64,000 nucleotides of DNA, taken from the NCBI GenBank assembly GCA_007844125.1, contig CM017558.1, forward strand, positions 27,918,327 through 27,982,326, given 5' to 3'. The first letter of the stretch is position 1. Each line of letters begins with the position of its first letter. The stretch is from Sinonovacula constricta (taxonomy: Eukaryota > Mollusca > Bivalvia > Cardiida > Solecurtidae). Both the position numbers and the translations under genes were made by a program. The notes below the pieces were generated by a model. The model was not told where the DNA came from. It saw nothing but the letters and a program-made list of their open reading frames with translations, and searched no databases. This document shows positions 35,976-51,000 of this stretch, one piece after another.

Positions 35976-38599
35976 CATTATGCTTGACTTCTTGAAATTT
36001 CATGTCACGTTCCTGAGTTATTTTTGCATTTCGCCAACCTGCCTATTTTTTCTATTTTTATTGCATTTTTTTATGTGAATAAGTCTTACCCGTTTCCCTC
36101 CTACGCTATTTATTTCACTATTTTGCTCTATATTTAAATACTGTTATCCATTTCCTCTGTTTATTCCTCCTTTCTTCCTTTATCCCTTTTCTCTGTCTTC
36201 ACTTCTGTACTTTCTTTTGCTTTCCTTTTCGGCATTACTATTCCGCATTCCCTTCTTTCTTCATTCTGTCTTTTGTTTTCCATAGCGTTTTTCTATTGTT
36301 TATATTTTGAATGATTCATTATTTATAATATTTTAATAATTTTCATTCTTTACCTTTTTTCACTTTTTCTTTCTTTATTACTTTTTAATTGTTCTTCCAT
36401 TTCACACTTTGATCTATTTCCTGTGTCTACTGTGTTTTTTTCCAATAATTTATTTTAACGTTCTATTTAACTACATCATTAACTTAAATGTCGAAGATTC
36501 CTGATATGCTAGATTTGTTTTTGAGTTGCCATGTAAGACCACAATATTATTTCAGTGAGGTAGATCACATCTCTGCCTACGCAAAACATTTTTCCCAACC
36601 AGCTACCAAAGACATTGGGTCATTTCCATTATTATCTTTTAAAGTTATTCTGTCAATAAAGTATCAAACCCAAAAATAAATAGGTTGCTATCGTTACTTA
36701 TAATAATTGTGCTTTAATATAAACGAACGTAAAATGTTACGTTATAATAAACAAATGAATTGTTTTGTCAATGGACAGACTCTTATGGTGAGTAAAACAA
36801 ACAGTTAAATGTAAAGATAACGTATATTAAATGTAATATTATTTAATGCCGCGTTTTAATGATGTCTATACTCTAATTCATTCGAAAATCTTTTGCATTG
36901 ATGAATAGTAAAATGTGAAAAAGGAGAAAATATTTTTGCGTCGATTGTTTTAGTGTAATAGTAACTAGTACCGATGTAGATAAAGACGCCAAAATAGATA
37001 AAAGCTTACAGATTGTCATGGGTCAACACACTGGTGTTAATGTAGGGTTTACATAACGTCTTTTAATGCGTGAATTTCAAAACGAATTCTCGTTTTTGTG
37101 TCTAATTTGATGGTTAAACGTGTATTGTCTGATAACGTTAATTAATATTAAAAATCAATTAAACTGTAGAATATGTATATATTTATAAATAATTTTAAGT
37201 TTTATGTGAGTTTTCATCATTCTGCTGTTACTATAGCATATATTAAATAACACATAACTTGTTCTGTTAAGTGACACTGCTGTGTTGACATGTAAACTGC
37301 ATTGTTTATTACGGCCATTCGTATCATTATGAAAGTATTATTGCGCAAGTATTGAAATTGCTCGATATCTTTCGATGCAGCTTGTTTGACTGGTCATTAA
37401 CATACTAGTAAGAAATAAAACAGTATTAGTAAAACATGTAACGTTGTTTAAAAGAAAATAAATAAGAAATAAATATTGACGAGACAGAAATATGTATAAC
37501 AATTGTCAACGTCAGAAAGAGGCGTAAAATCATTCGTTATCATCAGCGGCCAAAGAAACAGCAGAAGTAGTGTTGTTGAGTGGACGCCTTTAATTAATAA
37601 ATAAATTCAGTTCGCATCTGTTGTACTGACATGGTGTCAATATTTTAAGTGTTGAGAAGTGTGATGTAAGTTTTGTCATTAATTGTTAGGTTTTTTACTT
37701 GGGTGTGTATAATTTATTCCTACTTTGGCATTATGATATCCTACTTGAAAATACAAGCTTTTCAGGATAGAAGAAGTATTTTAATTGTTGTTTAATCAAT
37801 TTTTAAACATTTGTTTTTTCTAGATTTCCAATTTTTCCATTTTCTTTTCAATTTCAAGCTTGACATGGATAAAACGAAATCTATTGAATATGGCTAAAAA
37901 TATATTGCTTTGGAGAACAACTGGCAAAGTCAAAGTGATGAGATGTTTTCAAACGGAGAAGTGTTTATGAATTTACCCCGACTGTGAACCCCGTTGACAA
38001 GTTTAGAGTTACTCGCAATAATATGTTCATACCGGTAACAAAAGTAAATGACACGTTTAGGCAAGCTATTTCCTCAGACAGTTGTGGTAATCAATAAAAA
38101 TACATTATTTTGAATTGCCTCCTCCGCGCCCAGCTCTTCCATTATTTCCCTTCCCTATTTGTAATAAAAGAAGGCGATCTGCCTTTAACTGTATGGAAGC
38201 ATGAAGTTCTTTGTTTACTTAAAACTCTCCATTCAGAGCCAGCTGTGTATAAAATCACTACGTGTGAAAGCAAGTTGGTTCTTCCTCGTCATGAGGATTA
38301 TGTTGCATCCTATGACTATCTGCCAGAATGCAGTGGACATTATGAGGTGGTTGCTAACTCAGAGAAGGTGCTGGAGAACTTTAAGTATGAAGTTTTAAGA
38401 ATCGAAACGTAAAGGTGAATAAATCGAGTATAACATCAGGCTGAAGGGGAAGGTGTCTCACCTGCATATCGACAATGAGCTTAAGAATGAGCATTTGTAC
38501 TATAAGCTTTGATGGTTAAGGAATAGGTAATTCAAACAAAAATTATAGAAGTAAAATCCTCATCTGATACTCATAACTCTACTAAAGGAGTAAACAAAG
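35976..38599. other. Intergenic; pyrimidine-rich tract and another orphan 5'-flank fragment
   Basis: 36060-36470 is strikingly T/C-rich on the plus strand. 36480-36700 matches 53205-53405 (same strand) and 8220-8000 (reversed), so it is another piece of the HSPA12 5' flank. A 100-codon open frame at 38110-38412 (contains LPRHEDYVASYDYLPECSG) may belong to the adjacent Gypsy element, but I cannot assign it. Confidence 0.45.
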
Positions 38600-41242
38600 C
38601 AAATGGGCAGAATGAATTCTCGGATAGAAGGGGAGATAACGTCACTTAAAGGTAAAAAATGTAAAAAAATAGAGGAGGCTTTTAGGTTCAGAAACAAAAC
38701 ATTGGCATCTCTTTTAGGCAATATAGAAGTTTTCTTTTAAACAAAAGCCCACCTTCCCAAAATGGACCAATACAAGGTGGAAGGTCTGTTGTTGATGAAG
38801 GCCTTAAAACCCATTTCAATGATTGGTTTACCCTGTGAAACCGTTGTTCTCATAAATAAAAGCTCATTTCACTGTCGGTCGGATTCCGGATCAATGGTAA
38901 CTACTGCACCTGTTGCTTTTTTCATTCACTGAATTCAGCCTCAGTCTATACTACATCTCTTGGCAAAACTACAAGTGATAGGTACTAATGATACTTCTAT
39001 TTCATATACTGCCTACGTTATAATAGACATCCGCTGATTTAAGCCCATTGTGAGTCCCAGTATTAAAGTAAGTATCCAGACTCTGTCCAATTGATCACTG
39101 GAACAAATATCATCAATCTCTTTCTTTCGGTAGGAAAAAATGTAATTTACACCTGTTTGCCAAGATACCTTTGGGATTGTTTGTAAACACCGACTTTTGC
39201 AGGTTCATTCAACAAATCAAAGAAAAATCATTGTTTAACTTTTCAAAATCAGAATAGTGTCTGGATTGGTACATAAAACAAGTGAAATTTATGTGATAAT
39301 AGAAGGTCGTGACTTAGGTCAAGATTTTAATGTCTGTTATAGAGCTGTAAATGTGCGACTGGGAAATGGATATTTTAAGATATACGTAGGGTTTGCAATA
39401 TTTCAACCTACCAAAGTTGAATTTAACCCCAGCAAATACTTTACTTGTTGCTTGAAGCCAGTACTCCACCACAGGCTGATCTTGACAAGAAACTGATGGT
39501 CAATAAATTTCTTGTTGATCTTGGTATCAAGGTGCAAGATGGTATATTGGATCTTGATGAGGAAGTTGTTATAAAATATTTTTCAAAAAGGAAACATATC
39601 TTTTTATCGTGTCTAGGTTGACTCTAAACCATATAATGACCCCTATAGGCGAATTCTTCTACGTATGTATGACAGAGAGAGGGAGCATCAAAGCGAAATG
39701 TTTGAAAGATGAATAGCTGCAATTCAAGAATCTCATTCTTCATTTTCATCTCATGTTGTTCTAGTCCATAGGATCGATGGGTCTCTGAGAGTCTGCATCG
39801 ATTTCCGACAACTCAGATCCCGAAATGTGGCTTACTCACTTCCTCACAAATGACTACCTGTCTGGCGCCAAGTTGATTTGCAATGATATATTCGTTCATG
39901 ATAATGACAGGTGGAAATGCGCGGACCTGATCAGCATAAACTGTTTTTAGTTAGGTCCGTTTTCTTTCCACCTGTTTCTATGATTGTAACAGAATGTCAG
40001 TTGGCCTGACTAATGCGCCTACTACATTCCGGTGGCGTGTGAAACACTGAATGTGTAAACTAAATCATCGTAAATACTGTACCTACCTATCTTTTTAAAT
40101 ACTTTCTAAGATTATCTTGAAAGGCTGAAGAAGATTTCCTATCGTCTACAAAAGGTTGAAAATTTAAATTATTTCGCACACATTCGACATAACTAGGTCA
40201 TTGTAGTAAATAAGAAACGTGTTACAGCTGATTCCGCAAATGTAGGTTCAATAAAGTCTTGGCGAAGTCCTTCTTCTTTGAAAGAACCTGGAAGGGTTTT
40301 AGGCTTGGCGTGGAACTATCGGCGCTCAACTAATAAATTCCCCCAAATTGCGAAACCCCGAAATGACTTAGAAGCTTTAACTAATCTCGTAAACTACTTT
40401 CAAACCTTTCTGTGTTTTTTTTTCTGTTTTACTTTTCTTTTAACCAGCACGGGTGCCAGCAGCTCTGGTCTTGGAGCCACCTTTACCCGCTGCAGAGGGA
40501 CAGGAAAACAACTATTACTCTTGGTCGCAGATACGCTTCATAACACTGTTTGGATTGAATTCAATTGTTTTTCTAAAATCCTGCTAGGGTGTTGGTAGTT
40601 TGCAGTTGGCTTAATCTTCGGTAGGTAGTTGACTGCATCTTACGTTGGTAATCCATCTTAGGTTAGAGATTAGTTGCAGTTAATATTAGTAAACATTTCT
40701 TTTAAAATCGAAGATTTTGAATATTTTCTTACTTTACCATGCAGACGAGTCTTTTCTTCAGTGTCAATATGTAAGGAGTTGGTGTTTTGTTTTACTGTTC
40801 CTCTGTTGTGTGTTTCACCTGTTTTACTCTTGTTCCATTTGTTGTTCTGCGTCTAGTTCGTTGCATCTTTATAATTCATACTCATACCGATTATAAATCT
40901 GTATAGCGATCTCTAAATATACGGGTAATATCCTCACTATTTAATCAATCATTCTAATTGATATTCATAATTTATATAGCATAACCTTCAAACATTTGGT
41001 GTAGACACCCCTAATTATTTAACCTCCCACCTTCGCACCAGTACGCATGCGCATATCGTCTTTACCAGCAGTCTGGATAACGTCATATGTTTGTCTTTAT
41101 TTAAAAGAATATCTGTCATAACAAACCAAACATCCGAACCCGCAATGAAAACTATACAAAAGTCGAAAAAAATTACATTACTGATGTTCATTTACACTAA
41201 GAGAACCTATTCCTATACACACGTCTCCTCTTAATATTGCTT
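38600..41242 (+). mobile_element. Degenerate Ty3/Gypsy retrotransposon with pol remnants
   Basis: Pieces of pol appear in order across several frames. There is an aspartic protease with SDSGSMVTTAP (D at 38882) and a later ITGTNII. Reverse transcriptase follows: YNDPYRRILLRMYDRER at about 39635, then SHVVLV, DGSLRVCIDFRQLRS at 39776, GLTNAPTTF near 40010 and a broken YLDD region (TYLSF or YLPIF). The thumb is LGLAWNYRRSTNKFPQIAKP (40309 on) and the start of RNase H is TGASSSGLGAT (40450). Most of RNase H and the integrase are absent. About 40600-41242 is non-coding and probably LTR or 3' sequence. Stops and frameshifts are frequent, so it is dead. The 3' part from 40304 is repeated in reverse at 4080-5345 with the same internal deletion. 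Confidence 0.75.
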
Positions 41243-42726
41243 GTCATCTATTGTTTGCTTTCCAAATTCCTACTGGAATTCCTTAACACTACCTTATCTT
41301 ATTCCTCTTACTCATATACCTTTTAATATTATTCCTTATTAAAATATTCACCCTCCTGGTGTAATGTTCCCCATATTCGTTTATATATTCCTCGAAATAT
41401 TCTCTTGCATTTTCCCCCTTATCTAAATCTTCCTGATATATTATTTCAGAGAGCTTACTTTGGTCTTGAAGTTTACGAAATTCTAAATGTAAGTTGTTTC
41501 TTTCAAACTATTTTTGTATCGACTCAATAAAATAGTAACTGCTCAGAACATTTATTAATACTCTTTGTACAAGTCCTTAATCACACATTTCTTTTATTGA
41601 ATTTTTTGAGATAAAGAAACTCTAACATAGGAGAAAGGGGATATATTAATCTTAACGTATATTCGCATAAAAAAATATACTTTTTTTCATAAGTAACAAT
41701 TTGGCACTATTAGTATTGTTGTTGGTTTCTTTTGAATGAATGAAAACGTTTGCGCAGCGGGGATTCGTTGACGACAAATTCAATACTTCTTTATTGTGAA
41801 GTTTATGATGACACAATGCAACGTTCATATCAATATAGATATATGCATCTTAAATAGATTACAACCACAGTGTATTTAAAACGTTAATAAACAATATTCA
41901 CCTGAGCATAACAATTCACAGTCAAGTTTGTGGCTTTACAAAGTACCCTTTAAAAAGTAATATACAATAAACTATTTTATCAATTGTTTCAAAAACGAAC
42001 AAAATTCATTTAAATAAAAAAATAAAATATAAAACATACCTGGATATAGCAAATACATATAAAAATATAGGAATATTTTTACTTTCTAAAACCATGTGTT
42101 GTGCTTAATGAAAAGTGCAGTGTTATTTAGGTCCCTTGACTAATAAACAAACTTCTGTATGCAATCTGTACATACTTACAAGATTACAACAATATATTTT
42201 ACTACAAACTAAGGCACATAACATAATTACTTAAATCTAAGACAATTTGGCGTCAAGGAAATCTTGCTTTGTTTAACAGGATTTTACTAAGGTTGATGCC
42301 AGCATCACAAACTAAGACAAAGCTTAGATTTAAATTAATTTAATATTATAGTATTGTTATTATTGTGTGCCTTTAAATCTAAGCTTTATATAGGAAACAA
42401 ACACTTTTATGTTTATTCAAAGTTAAGTTATCATGCAAAGTTATCATGTCAACATTTACAAATCAACTACACGTATATCCATTTAAAAGCATATCCACAT
42501 ACACATAGTTTGCGTCACTCACGAAACCATCAGTGTCAATGCATGATTTTACTATTATCCCCCCGTGCCTTCAACAAAATTGTCAACTTGCATAGAATTG
42601 ACAAAGAAATTGTTTACTATTTATAAGAATGAACGATATGCCAGTTTAGGTTAAATTTAGGTCCCCGTGTTTGTATAAGTAATCGAGTGTTCAAGTAAAC
42701 AAGACATCTGTTCCTCATTGTAATAA
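41243..42726. other. 3' flank of copy C, no supported gene
   Basis: AT-rich, with a T/C-rich stretch at 41250-41450. The first 100 bases next to the stop (42640-42726) match 34077-34200 and partly the flank of copy B. I see no exon. Confidence 0.45.
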
Positions 42727-44983
42727 CTAGATAGATGTGAACGTTGCCTTGGTTGTCTCCCCAGTTAGTACACTGATAGCTGATACTTGGATCTCGGTGC
42801 CTCCAAACAGCAGACTGACAGCAGCGTCGCCTATCCGACCGTACCTGTCCTGACAATCCACCACAACCTCACCGATCTTCACACAGTCGGGCTCGTCAAC
42901 ATACAACGGATCTGCTCTTGGTGAGGCATACAGTTTAAGGGTGAAGCCAGTTTCGTCTTGAAGTGGACTAAATGATTGTGGCTTGCAACTTTCGCCAGGG
43001 ACAACCTTCTCCCCAGCCCGTACTAAGACAGCAAACGCATTCCTGATCTTTTCTTGGCCATCGCTTTGGACATACAGCTTAGACCGTGGATGTTGTTTCG
43101 GGTCATATTGAGGGCGGCAGCTTATCCCGTATGTGTACTTGCTGATCCTAGACGTGATGCTTTTGTCGTCGTGTCCGAAGATGACCGCACCTTTCAGCAC
43201 TGTCAAACTTGCATCAGAAGGAACAATGCATGTTTTATCTGAGAATTTATTTGATATCGCCTTAGTGAGCATCATGCATTCTGAGAATCCGCCAACCATT
43301 AAAATGATGTTTGTACCACTGAGCTTGTCAACAGCAAACAACTGAGCTATGTGATCGGTGATTCCTGCCACAGCCTCCTTGAAAAATTCTCTGCATACTT
43401 CATGGTTGATAACTAGCTTATCTTTTTGCAGAGTTAGTTTACTGGTGAGCTTTTCAACTAGGTCATAACCTGTAGCTTTTTTATAATTTTCGACCAGGAT
43501 CGCTGGAAATTTCATGCGCATTTTACCGTCTGTATCGGGGTCGATGTTGCGTTTGCCTACCTCAAAATCACGGTCCAGGTCGAGAAAATATTCATAATCA
43601 TTGATTTTGAATTGTTCATAAACAGCGCTACCAACAGCATCTTCAATGACAGAATGGAAACACTTATTTACTTTAGTCCCTCCCCATGCATTACCACTGG
43701 CCTTGTGCACTTCTTTCAAGCCACCATTGTCTTCAACCTGATGGACTGTTATATCAACTGTACCGCCTGTAAGGTCAAGAAACATTTTGAATACAATGAA
43801 ATAGTTTCATAACAGGTGGCATCTATGTAAATAAATTCTAAAATTCTAATTTTTTAGGTAAAACTAAAAGAGAGTTTTACCTTAAATGTAAAAATACAAC
43901 ACGTTCCTCAAAACCTAACTGAAATAGTTTTACATATATTTACCTTATTTTAAAAATCTTATTTCCATGGCAAAAAAAAAGTTACTCCAGAAATGTTAAA
44001 AAGTTCAGGCAACATTACAAAGAAACGAGGTCACATGTGTCCTGCCAATGCTGGTCACAACGACCCACAATAAACAAGACAAATTGTCCATCTATGTTAT
44101 AAGTGAGAATTGCTCGTTGCCTACAGAGGCCTATAAGAGCCTTATTTTACATTTACGACTGCCGTTACCCGCACTGATCAAAGAACGCGGTGCATGTATA
44201 TTATGCATGTTGACCCTTAGAAAACAACACTATTTTACTTCTATTATTTCTGTTACATGGATCACAGCATAAGGTTTTATCGTTGTTGGCTCCTAGAAAG
44301 CACCATTATTTCACTTTTATTATTGCCGTTACCTGTACTGATCACAGTATGAGGTGCATGGATGGAAAAATTATAATCATTGGTACTTAGAAAACACCAT
44401 TATTTTATTTCTATTATTGTCGTTACCTGCGCGGATCACAAAAAGAGGCACATTTAAATACAATGGATATCGGCCCTGTAAAAGCCCCAATGATTATTAT
44501 AGCTAAGAGAGAAATCGATGAGTACGTACAGAAAATATACGTGGTAGAAATTATCATAGGATAATTATGCTAGTGATCGCCATGTGTGGCGTCTTCTAAA
44601 ATACATCATCATATATAGTGTGAAGTAAAATTATGATATCAGACATGTCATGATTTTGGCAGTTATCAATGCAAGCTTTGATTTAAGCCATAATTGTATA
44701 AAACGAAACCAAAAAATTAGATATAATCTTCAATTTATATGTGACGAAAAATGAACTCAGCGGCAATTTTGTGAATATTTCGATTGGCTGATAAATAATA
44801 GAAATAGTCTAAGTGTACAGTAATTTCAGACGATGCTCCTTTCGGATAATTACGGATTCATGCAAACTTATAACGCTCTATATCTAAATAAAGTTGTTAA
44901 TGTGTGATTAAAGCAATATATTTAACCTTAAAAAGTAGGGAAAAATAAACAGGAGATGCGAAGAACGAGTGTTATATAAAATT

Positions 44984-45062
<79 letters not shown>

Positions 45063-48000
45063 TAGTAGAAGAGAATGGGAGAGAGTAAGAAAAAAGAAAG
45101 AAAAAGATGACAATAAGAAGATTCATGTTGTCAGATTTGATTATCAATTTCAGCATTAGGTAATATTGAAATCGACTTATAAATTTATATATGACGTTAA
45201 GAGTATGTGTATTTTGATCAATGAAGAAAACAAAAACATATTACCGAAGAAAAACTTCGTGCTTAACAACTAATTATTTTTTTGCAGGTATACATATGCT
45301 TATTTAATATATGCCGGTTTTTATATGAATGTCTGTCTTTTGTCTTTACGTCTGTCTTTTAGCTTTCCTTTGAGCATGGCTTTGTTTCTGTCGTTCTTGT
45401 CTAAGTACAGATAGTAAGACATTAACTAGCCAAATAAGCGTATTTACTTTTGACTATCCATTGCGTCTATCCGCAGTTGTTGTCCGAATTATTACCTACT
45501 CTGACCACTTCTATTTTAAGCCGAGAGGCTTGCTCCCGAAAAAACACCATCAGGTATTGAGAGTGGTATCAGACATTTTGCCTATATCTTATCTATGCAA
45601 TATAAGATGTTCATTCTTTTCAATCTTTAAATAAAAACGATTGGAATCCCCGCTAAAAATGGTCATCGACGTCACAATGGATGATGTGGATGAGCTCAAA
45701 CATAAGTGGACACGTGGTTTAAAAAAAGCTAACTGTGCAGATTAGTTCAGATAAGAAATACAAGTTTGAAATGACGATTGTAGTGTTCACTTTTCAGGTG
45801 TAGGGCATCAATAAACAGCATTTTGCGAGGTCTGTGGCCAGATCAGGTAACAATGTTTTTTTATGACATTTAATGAAAGTATTTTGGTCCAAACTGTCGG
45901 ATAGGACCTTTAATAATTAATATCTATCAATTGCCAACGTGTCTTTAAAATTTTCAATAAATACAATAAATAAAATATGACTATGTTGGGTATTTAGGGT
46001 TGCCATTTTTTGTGCGTTTTCCTTTCTTAATTTGTGTCGTATCAGTACGCTAGCAACTAGTTATACATGTTTTGGCTGAAGAAATGGCATTAAGCATGGT
46101 AGTACGTTATCTGTTTCGCATAAGTCAGCTGGTTAATTTTTTGGAACACAGATGATCTGAATCAGACTTTACTTCTTTCTTATTCACGAAACAACGACGA
46201 TGCACGTAGTAACTGCTTTAAACGAAATGCAGCATTTATCATGCATTCATATTATTAGGAAATTAAATGTGTGATAATAGAACTTACTTATTGGGATAGT
46301 GTCAACAGACTTTGTCCTTACAATTTTGCTGTGCAGATTTTGCAAACAACGATCAGACAAATATTAAACCGCTTACCACCTGCATCCAGCACCATGTATT
46401 TTGTCCCTGGGGCTAGTTTGGAAAAATCCTCGCTCGATTCCTGTTGCAAGTTTGTTTGTGCTTTAAGGCGCATGTTTTGACAGAACAGGGATGCCACCTC
46501 TGGTTCAAGCGCTAACTGCAGATTTTCAGTCTGGATTCCTGCCTTTACATATAGTAGGATCGTCATAATCATCATCACCATCACCATCATCTTCACCACC
46601 ACCATCACCATCATAATCATCATCAATCATCATCACGATTATCATCAACACCAGAAGGAGAAACAGCATAGTCATCATCATTGCAATTGTTTTATTTATC
46701 ATTACTATCATTATAATTGTCATCACTACAATCATTATCATGACCCTATTATAATCACCAATATCCTCATCATCATCTTTATAATTATATTTATTATCAC
46801 CATCTCTTTTTTATAATTATATTTATAAATAACACCAACACAATCATCACCAAAAACAACAAAATCTTCACGCACATCAGCCTTATCAAAAGCAGCTGCA
46901 TATTTTTATTCATTGTCTTCCTTATCAAACACAAAGCGAGCCTATCGTTAGACCTCAATACTGGTATCCAGATCAAATGCGTCGACATAATATTTACTTA
47001 CTCGTTCAGCAGCTCGTCTCATGAATATTCTTGCGCTGTCAGTCCAGATAGCTGGCACGGTGAGGACCCAGGTAATATCCTTTTCGGTCACGTTTCCGAC
47101 GACTCGTTTGTTGAGAGAGGAGAGAAGGTCGTCCTTAAGATATTCAATTGCCAGTGAGAAGACTGTAATTGCTGGCAATGTTTTATTAAGCGAATCCTTG
47201 ATCGTTAAGTCACTGCTGATCGACTAAAACAAATAGAATTGCACTAATAAATTACACCTACCGACAACTTTAAATTGGAAAGTAAGTAAACATTTTGCAT
47301 ATATATATATATATATATATATATGATACATTCTAACAACATTCCATAGTTTTTTTCATTACTAAATAATAAAGAGTTCTTATGTTCATATCACAAACCT
47401 TTGCTAGTATAACTTTTTGCTAAAATATAAGGTCGGTTTATTAGAATTTTCATGCTGAAAATGTTAATTTCACACGCACTTCGATAAATGTTGTCAAACC
47501 CGTACGGAAAAAAAACCCAGAACTTTCTACGGTAACTATCGATCATAAGGAAACTCATATTATGAAGTCAAACGTTGGGTATTTCGACAATATTCGATAC
47601 TGACCATGTCACGTTTCTACATCATGACTGCATTAATGCTTAAATTTTAACGTTGGTTTAGTTCAAGCTTGGTAAGTCTAACCATTCCATATTCAGACCA
47701 TTCCATATTGAAACCATTCCATATCCAAACCATTCCATATTCAAACCATACCATATTTAAACCATACCATATTCAAACCATTCCATATTCAAACCATACC
47801 ATATGCAAACCATTCCATATTCAAACCATTCCATAATCAAACCATTCCATATTCAAACCATACCATATTCAAGCCATTCCATATTCAAACCATTCAATAT
47901 TCAAACCATACTTTCTTCAAACCATTCCATATTCAAACCATTCCATAATAAAACCATTCCATAGTCAAACCATTCCATATTCAAACCATTCCATATTCAA

Positions 48001-51000
48001 ACCATTCCATATTCAAACCTTTCCATAGTCAAACCATTCCATATTCAAACCATTCCATATTCAAACCATTCCATATTCAAACCATACCATATTCAAACAG
48101 AAGAGATCTAACAAATCATATGTTTTATTTGATGCTCTTAAAGGCATCTTAGAACTGCCTTTCCAAAAAGAACAATGATTTCCGTATGTCTTATAAAATA
48201 AACATTGGTCTTCGGTCCCGTAATTGGATTTTTCGAAAACACGTGTTGTTTGTGTAAAGTAGGTATATGATTTACAGTTACACTAATTATCTTTTTCATA
48301 AAAACACACTTGATTAAAAGATGAGAAAGCATTCATAGCCATTTAAATATTATACTTCATTTATCAAATTCATTATTCTTACCATTTGATCGAAAAGGAC
48401 CATCTTGAATTGCTTGAAGAGGTAATACTGCATGTGTTTCTTGTCTTCTATGAGGTCAATATACTTGTTCTCTGCATTGTACCCGAAAGCCTCGAGTGTT
48501 TTTCCATCAGGTCGTATTAGAACTGTTGTTGGAGCTTTGGCAGAGAGATGAGATCCGTCATTCCTGTCATAAAAATGAAAAAAAGATACACCATTTTACA
48601 GCATATAACGAAAGATCTGTAACTATATGTCAGTAAAAAATGATATAAGATTGTTACAAATGACCCGTTACGTAAAAAAGTGAAAACTATATCACAGAAA
48701 ACAAGGTTATGAAACTGTCAAGATTGCAACTAGACATTTTAACTATATGTTTATGTTATCTGTCGATTGGGCACAAGCTATTTTATGTTTTTAAATGCCT
48801 TTAGACAGTTCATTTCTTGTGTAGTACCAATACTTAGCCAGTAAATATTTAATCATACAGTAATGTGTAGTAGATGATATAGCCCAAATTGGATTTGTGT
48901 TTCCAATTTGGGATCATTCCATTCAGAGCCAAACACTTTAAACCTTTCCAACTTGGACACCCCTTGTGATTCTTAATGGGTGTTCAACTCCACACGCGCA
49001 TTCTGTTTGATCTGGTATTACCAATTTCTACTCGTGATGTCAGTGGGGTCGTTTTCATATGAATGCCTTAAAGAATAAGCCCAGCTAGTAAAGGTTGTCC
49101 CGAAATCAATCGCTGCAGATATAAGCCTTTTGCCCTGCTTCTTCTGTAATCTCTGAAATTTATCATATTTTTATAAGGGTAAATACAAATTAAAGCAATA
49201 TAGATGTTATGAAAGGCATATTTAACACAAGGCTGGATACTGAATATGTTTTGGTTCTTCCTTAAGAATGTTCCTAAAACTTTTCCTTTAATTTGTTGTT
49301 TGTTTGTTTAAATCTTTGTTAGAACACTTTTTATTACGTTACAAAATCTAAATTTAAACATACATTCAAAAAATTAACAACATTAAGCACATTCCTCTAC
49401 TTTCAGAAATTTTAAACTAAGAGAACAAAAAAAAAAAGAGTCAAATCCATCTATAAAGTTCAAGTTTGTCCTCCATAATAAGTCGTTTGAACCAATTATA
49501 CGGTTAAGATATACTAATAAATAAATGCGATACTACTTTTTATGTTAAAAGTCACAAAACAAATGAACCATTTGGTTATTGTTTCGGATGTCTACCAAAT
49601 GATGTACATCAAGTGATATCACCTCATGTTTACAAAGGGAGAGAACTCTTACTTCACAAATTAAGAAAATATATGTTTAGTGTGTAGGTATTATATATCT
49701 ATATCCTGTAATTATATAGATTTTGCGACACTTTTTAAATATTCTCCCAGTCAAAAATATGCTCATTATTATGTTACACGGTAAGAATTACTTAAATAAA
49801 CTACCTGAGAAGACCAGCAACATTAAATTATTTTTAGGATATTTGTCGCTACTAATTGTTATAAAGGTGGCTGGGGTAATCAAAGAAACTGAATACACTG
49901 CAGCAGATTATTCAAAAGACGTGTTTTTTTTGTTGTTTCTGTTTGTGTGTGTGTGTGTGAGTGTCTGTGTTATTGTTGTTTTTGTTTGTTTTTATTGTAT
50001 TTTTGTTTTGTTGTTGTTGTTTTTGTTTGTTTGTTGTTTTTTGGTTGTTGTTGTGGTTATTTTGTTGTCGTTGTGTTTTTTAGGAACCCCTCAGGAAGTG
50101 CGATGTAAGAGCTCTGTAAACCCGGTTTTAGTCGGTCTCTTTTGCTGACTGACCGCTCCAAGGCGGTAACTGTTGTGTTTTCTCTTTTTGTTAAATGACT
50201 CACAGTTTAGTTATTAAGTTTACATTTGGCTTACATGTAAATACCTTTGTCATTTGCATTTCAGAGTTTGGTATATGTTGCAATGCTCATCGAATTTCAT
50301 ATATTCTTATTTAGGCTGCTTATGCGTTTTAGGGAGATTTTTATTGTGATATTGACTTAGGATTTAACAAAATTTGCGTCATACAAACAACTTGCGTCAT
50401 ACTTAAACATTCTAATTAGTGACTACTAGTAATCATCATCATTATGGAAATAAACAACAACAACATCATTATCATCAGCAGCAGCATCGCAGCAGCATCA
50501 TTTCTTTTGTGTGAGTATAACAGTAAGAGTAACTTACACACGCACACACACACAAACACACACACACACACACACACACGCATTCACACAGACACTAGTA
50601 CACCTGCGCAAACATACACGCGCACAAATACTCACTCGCGCACAGTCACACATACACATTCACGTACGTTTAAAGAAATTGGACTTAAGCATTGAACTAT
50701 TTAAAAAAAACTAAACATACCGTCTTTCGACCTATGTTAATTTCTCTCCGATAAGGGAATTTCTGATTAAAAGCAAAATGATTGTCTGACTGACATAAAA
50801 ATACTTATTATTTGAAGTTTCGATATGCAATGGAAGTAATTTTGTGTCGCAACATCTATGTCCATGTAAAGTATAATTGCATCAAAGATTGTTTTTAATG
50901 TGGAAGTTTTTGTTCATCAGTAACAAGTTTCATAAGTTTTCCCTATGTCAGTATCGGATTAAGACTTCAGTGGAAAAATATCCTCAGTTATAAGGTCAAG

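Noticed and set aside
44908..45156. Leu-Ser repeat frames (-)
   Set aside because: Produced by the GA microsatellite in intron 6 of copy C.
49723..50148. 141-codon frame with Val/Phe/Leu-rich middle
   Set aside because: The hydrophobic stretch comes from GTT/TTG low-complexity DNA, and the 3' part is the dispersed repeat at 50080.
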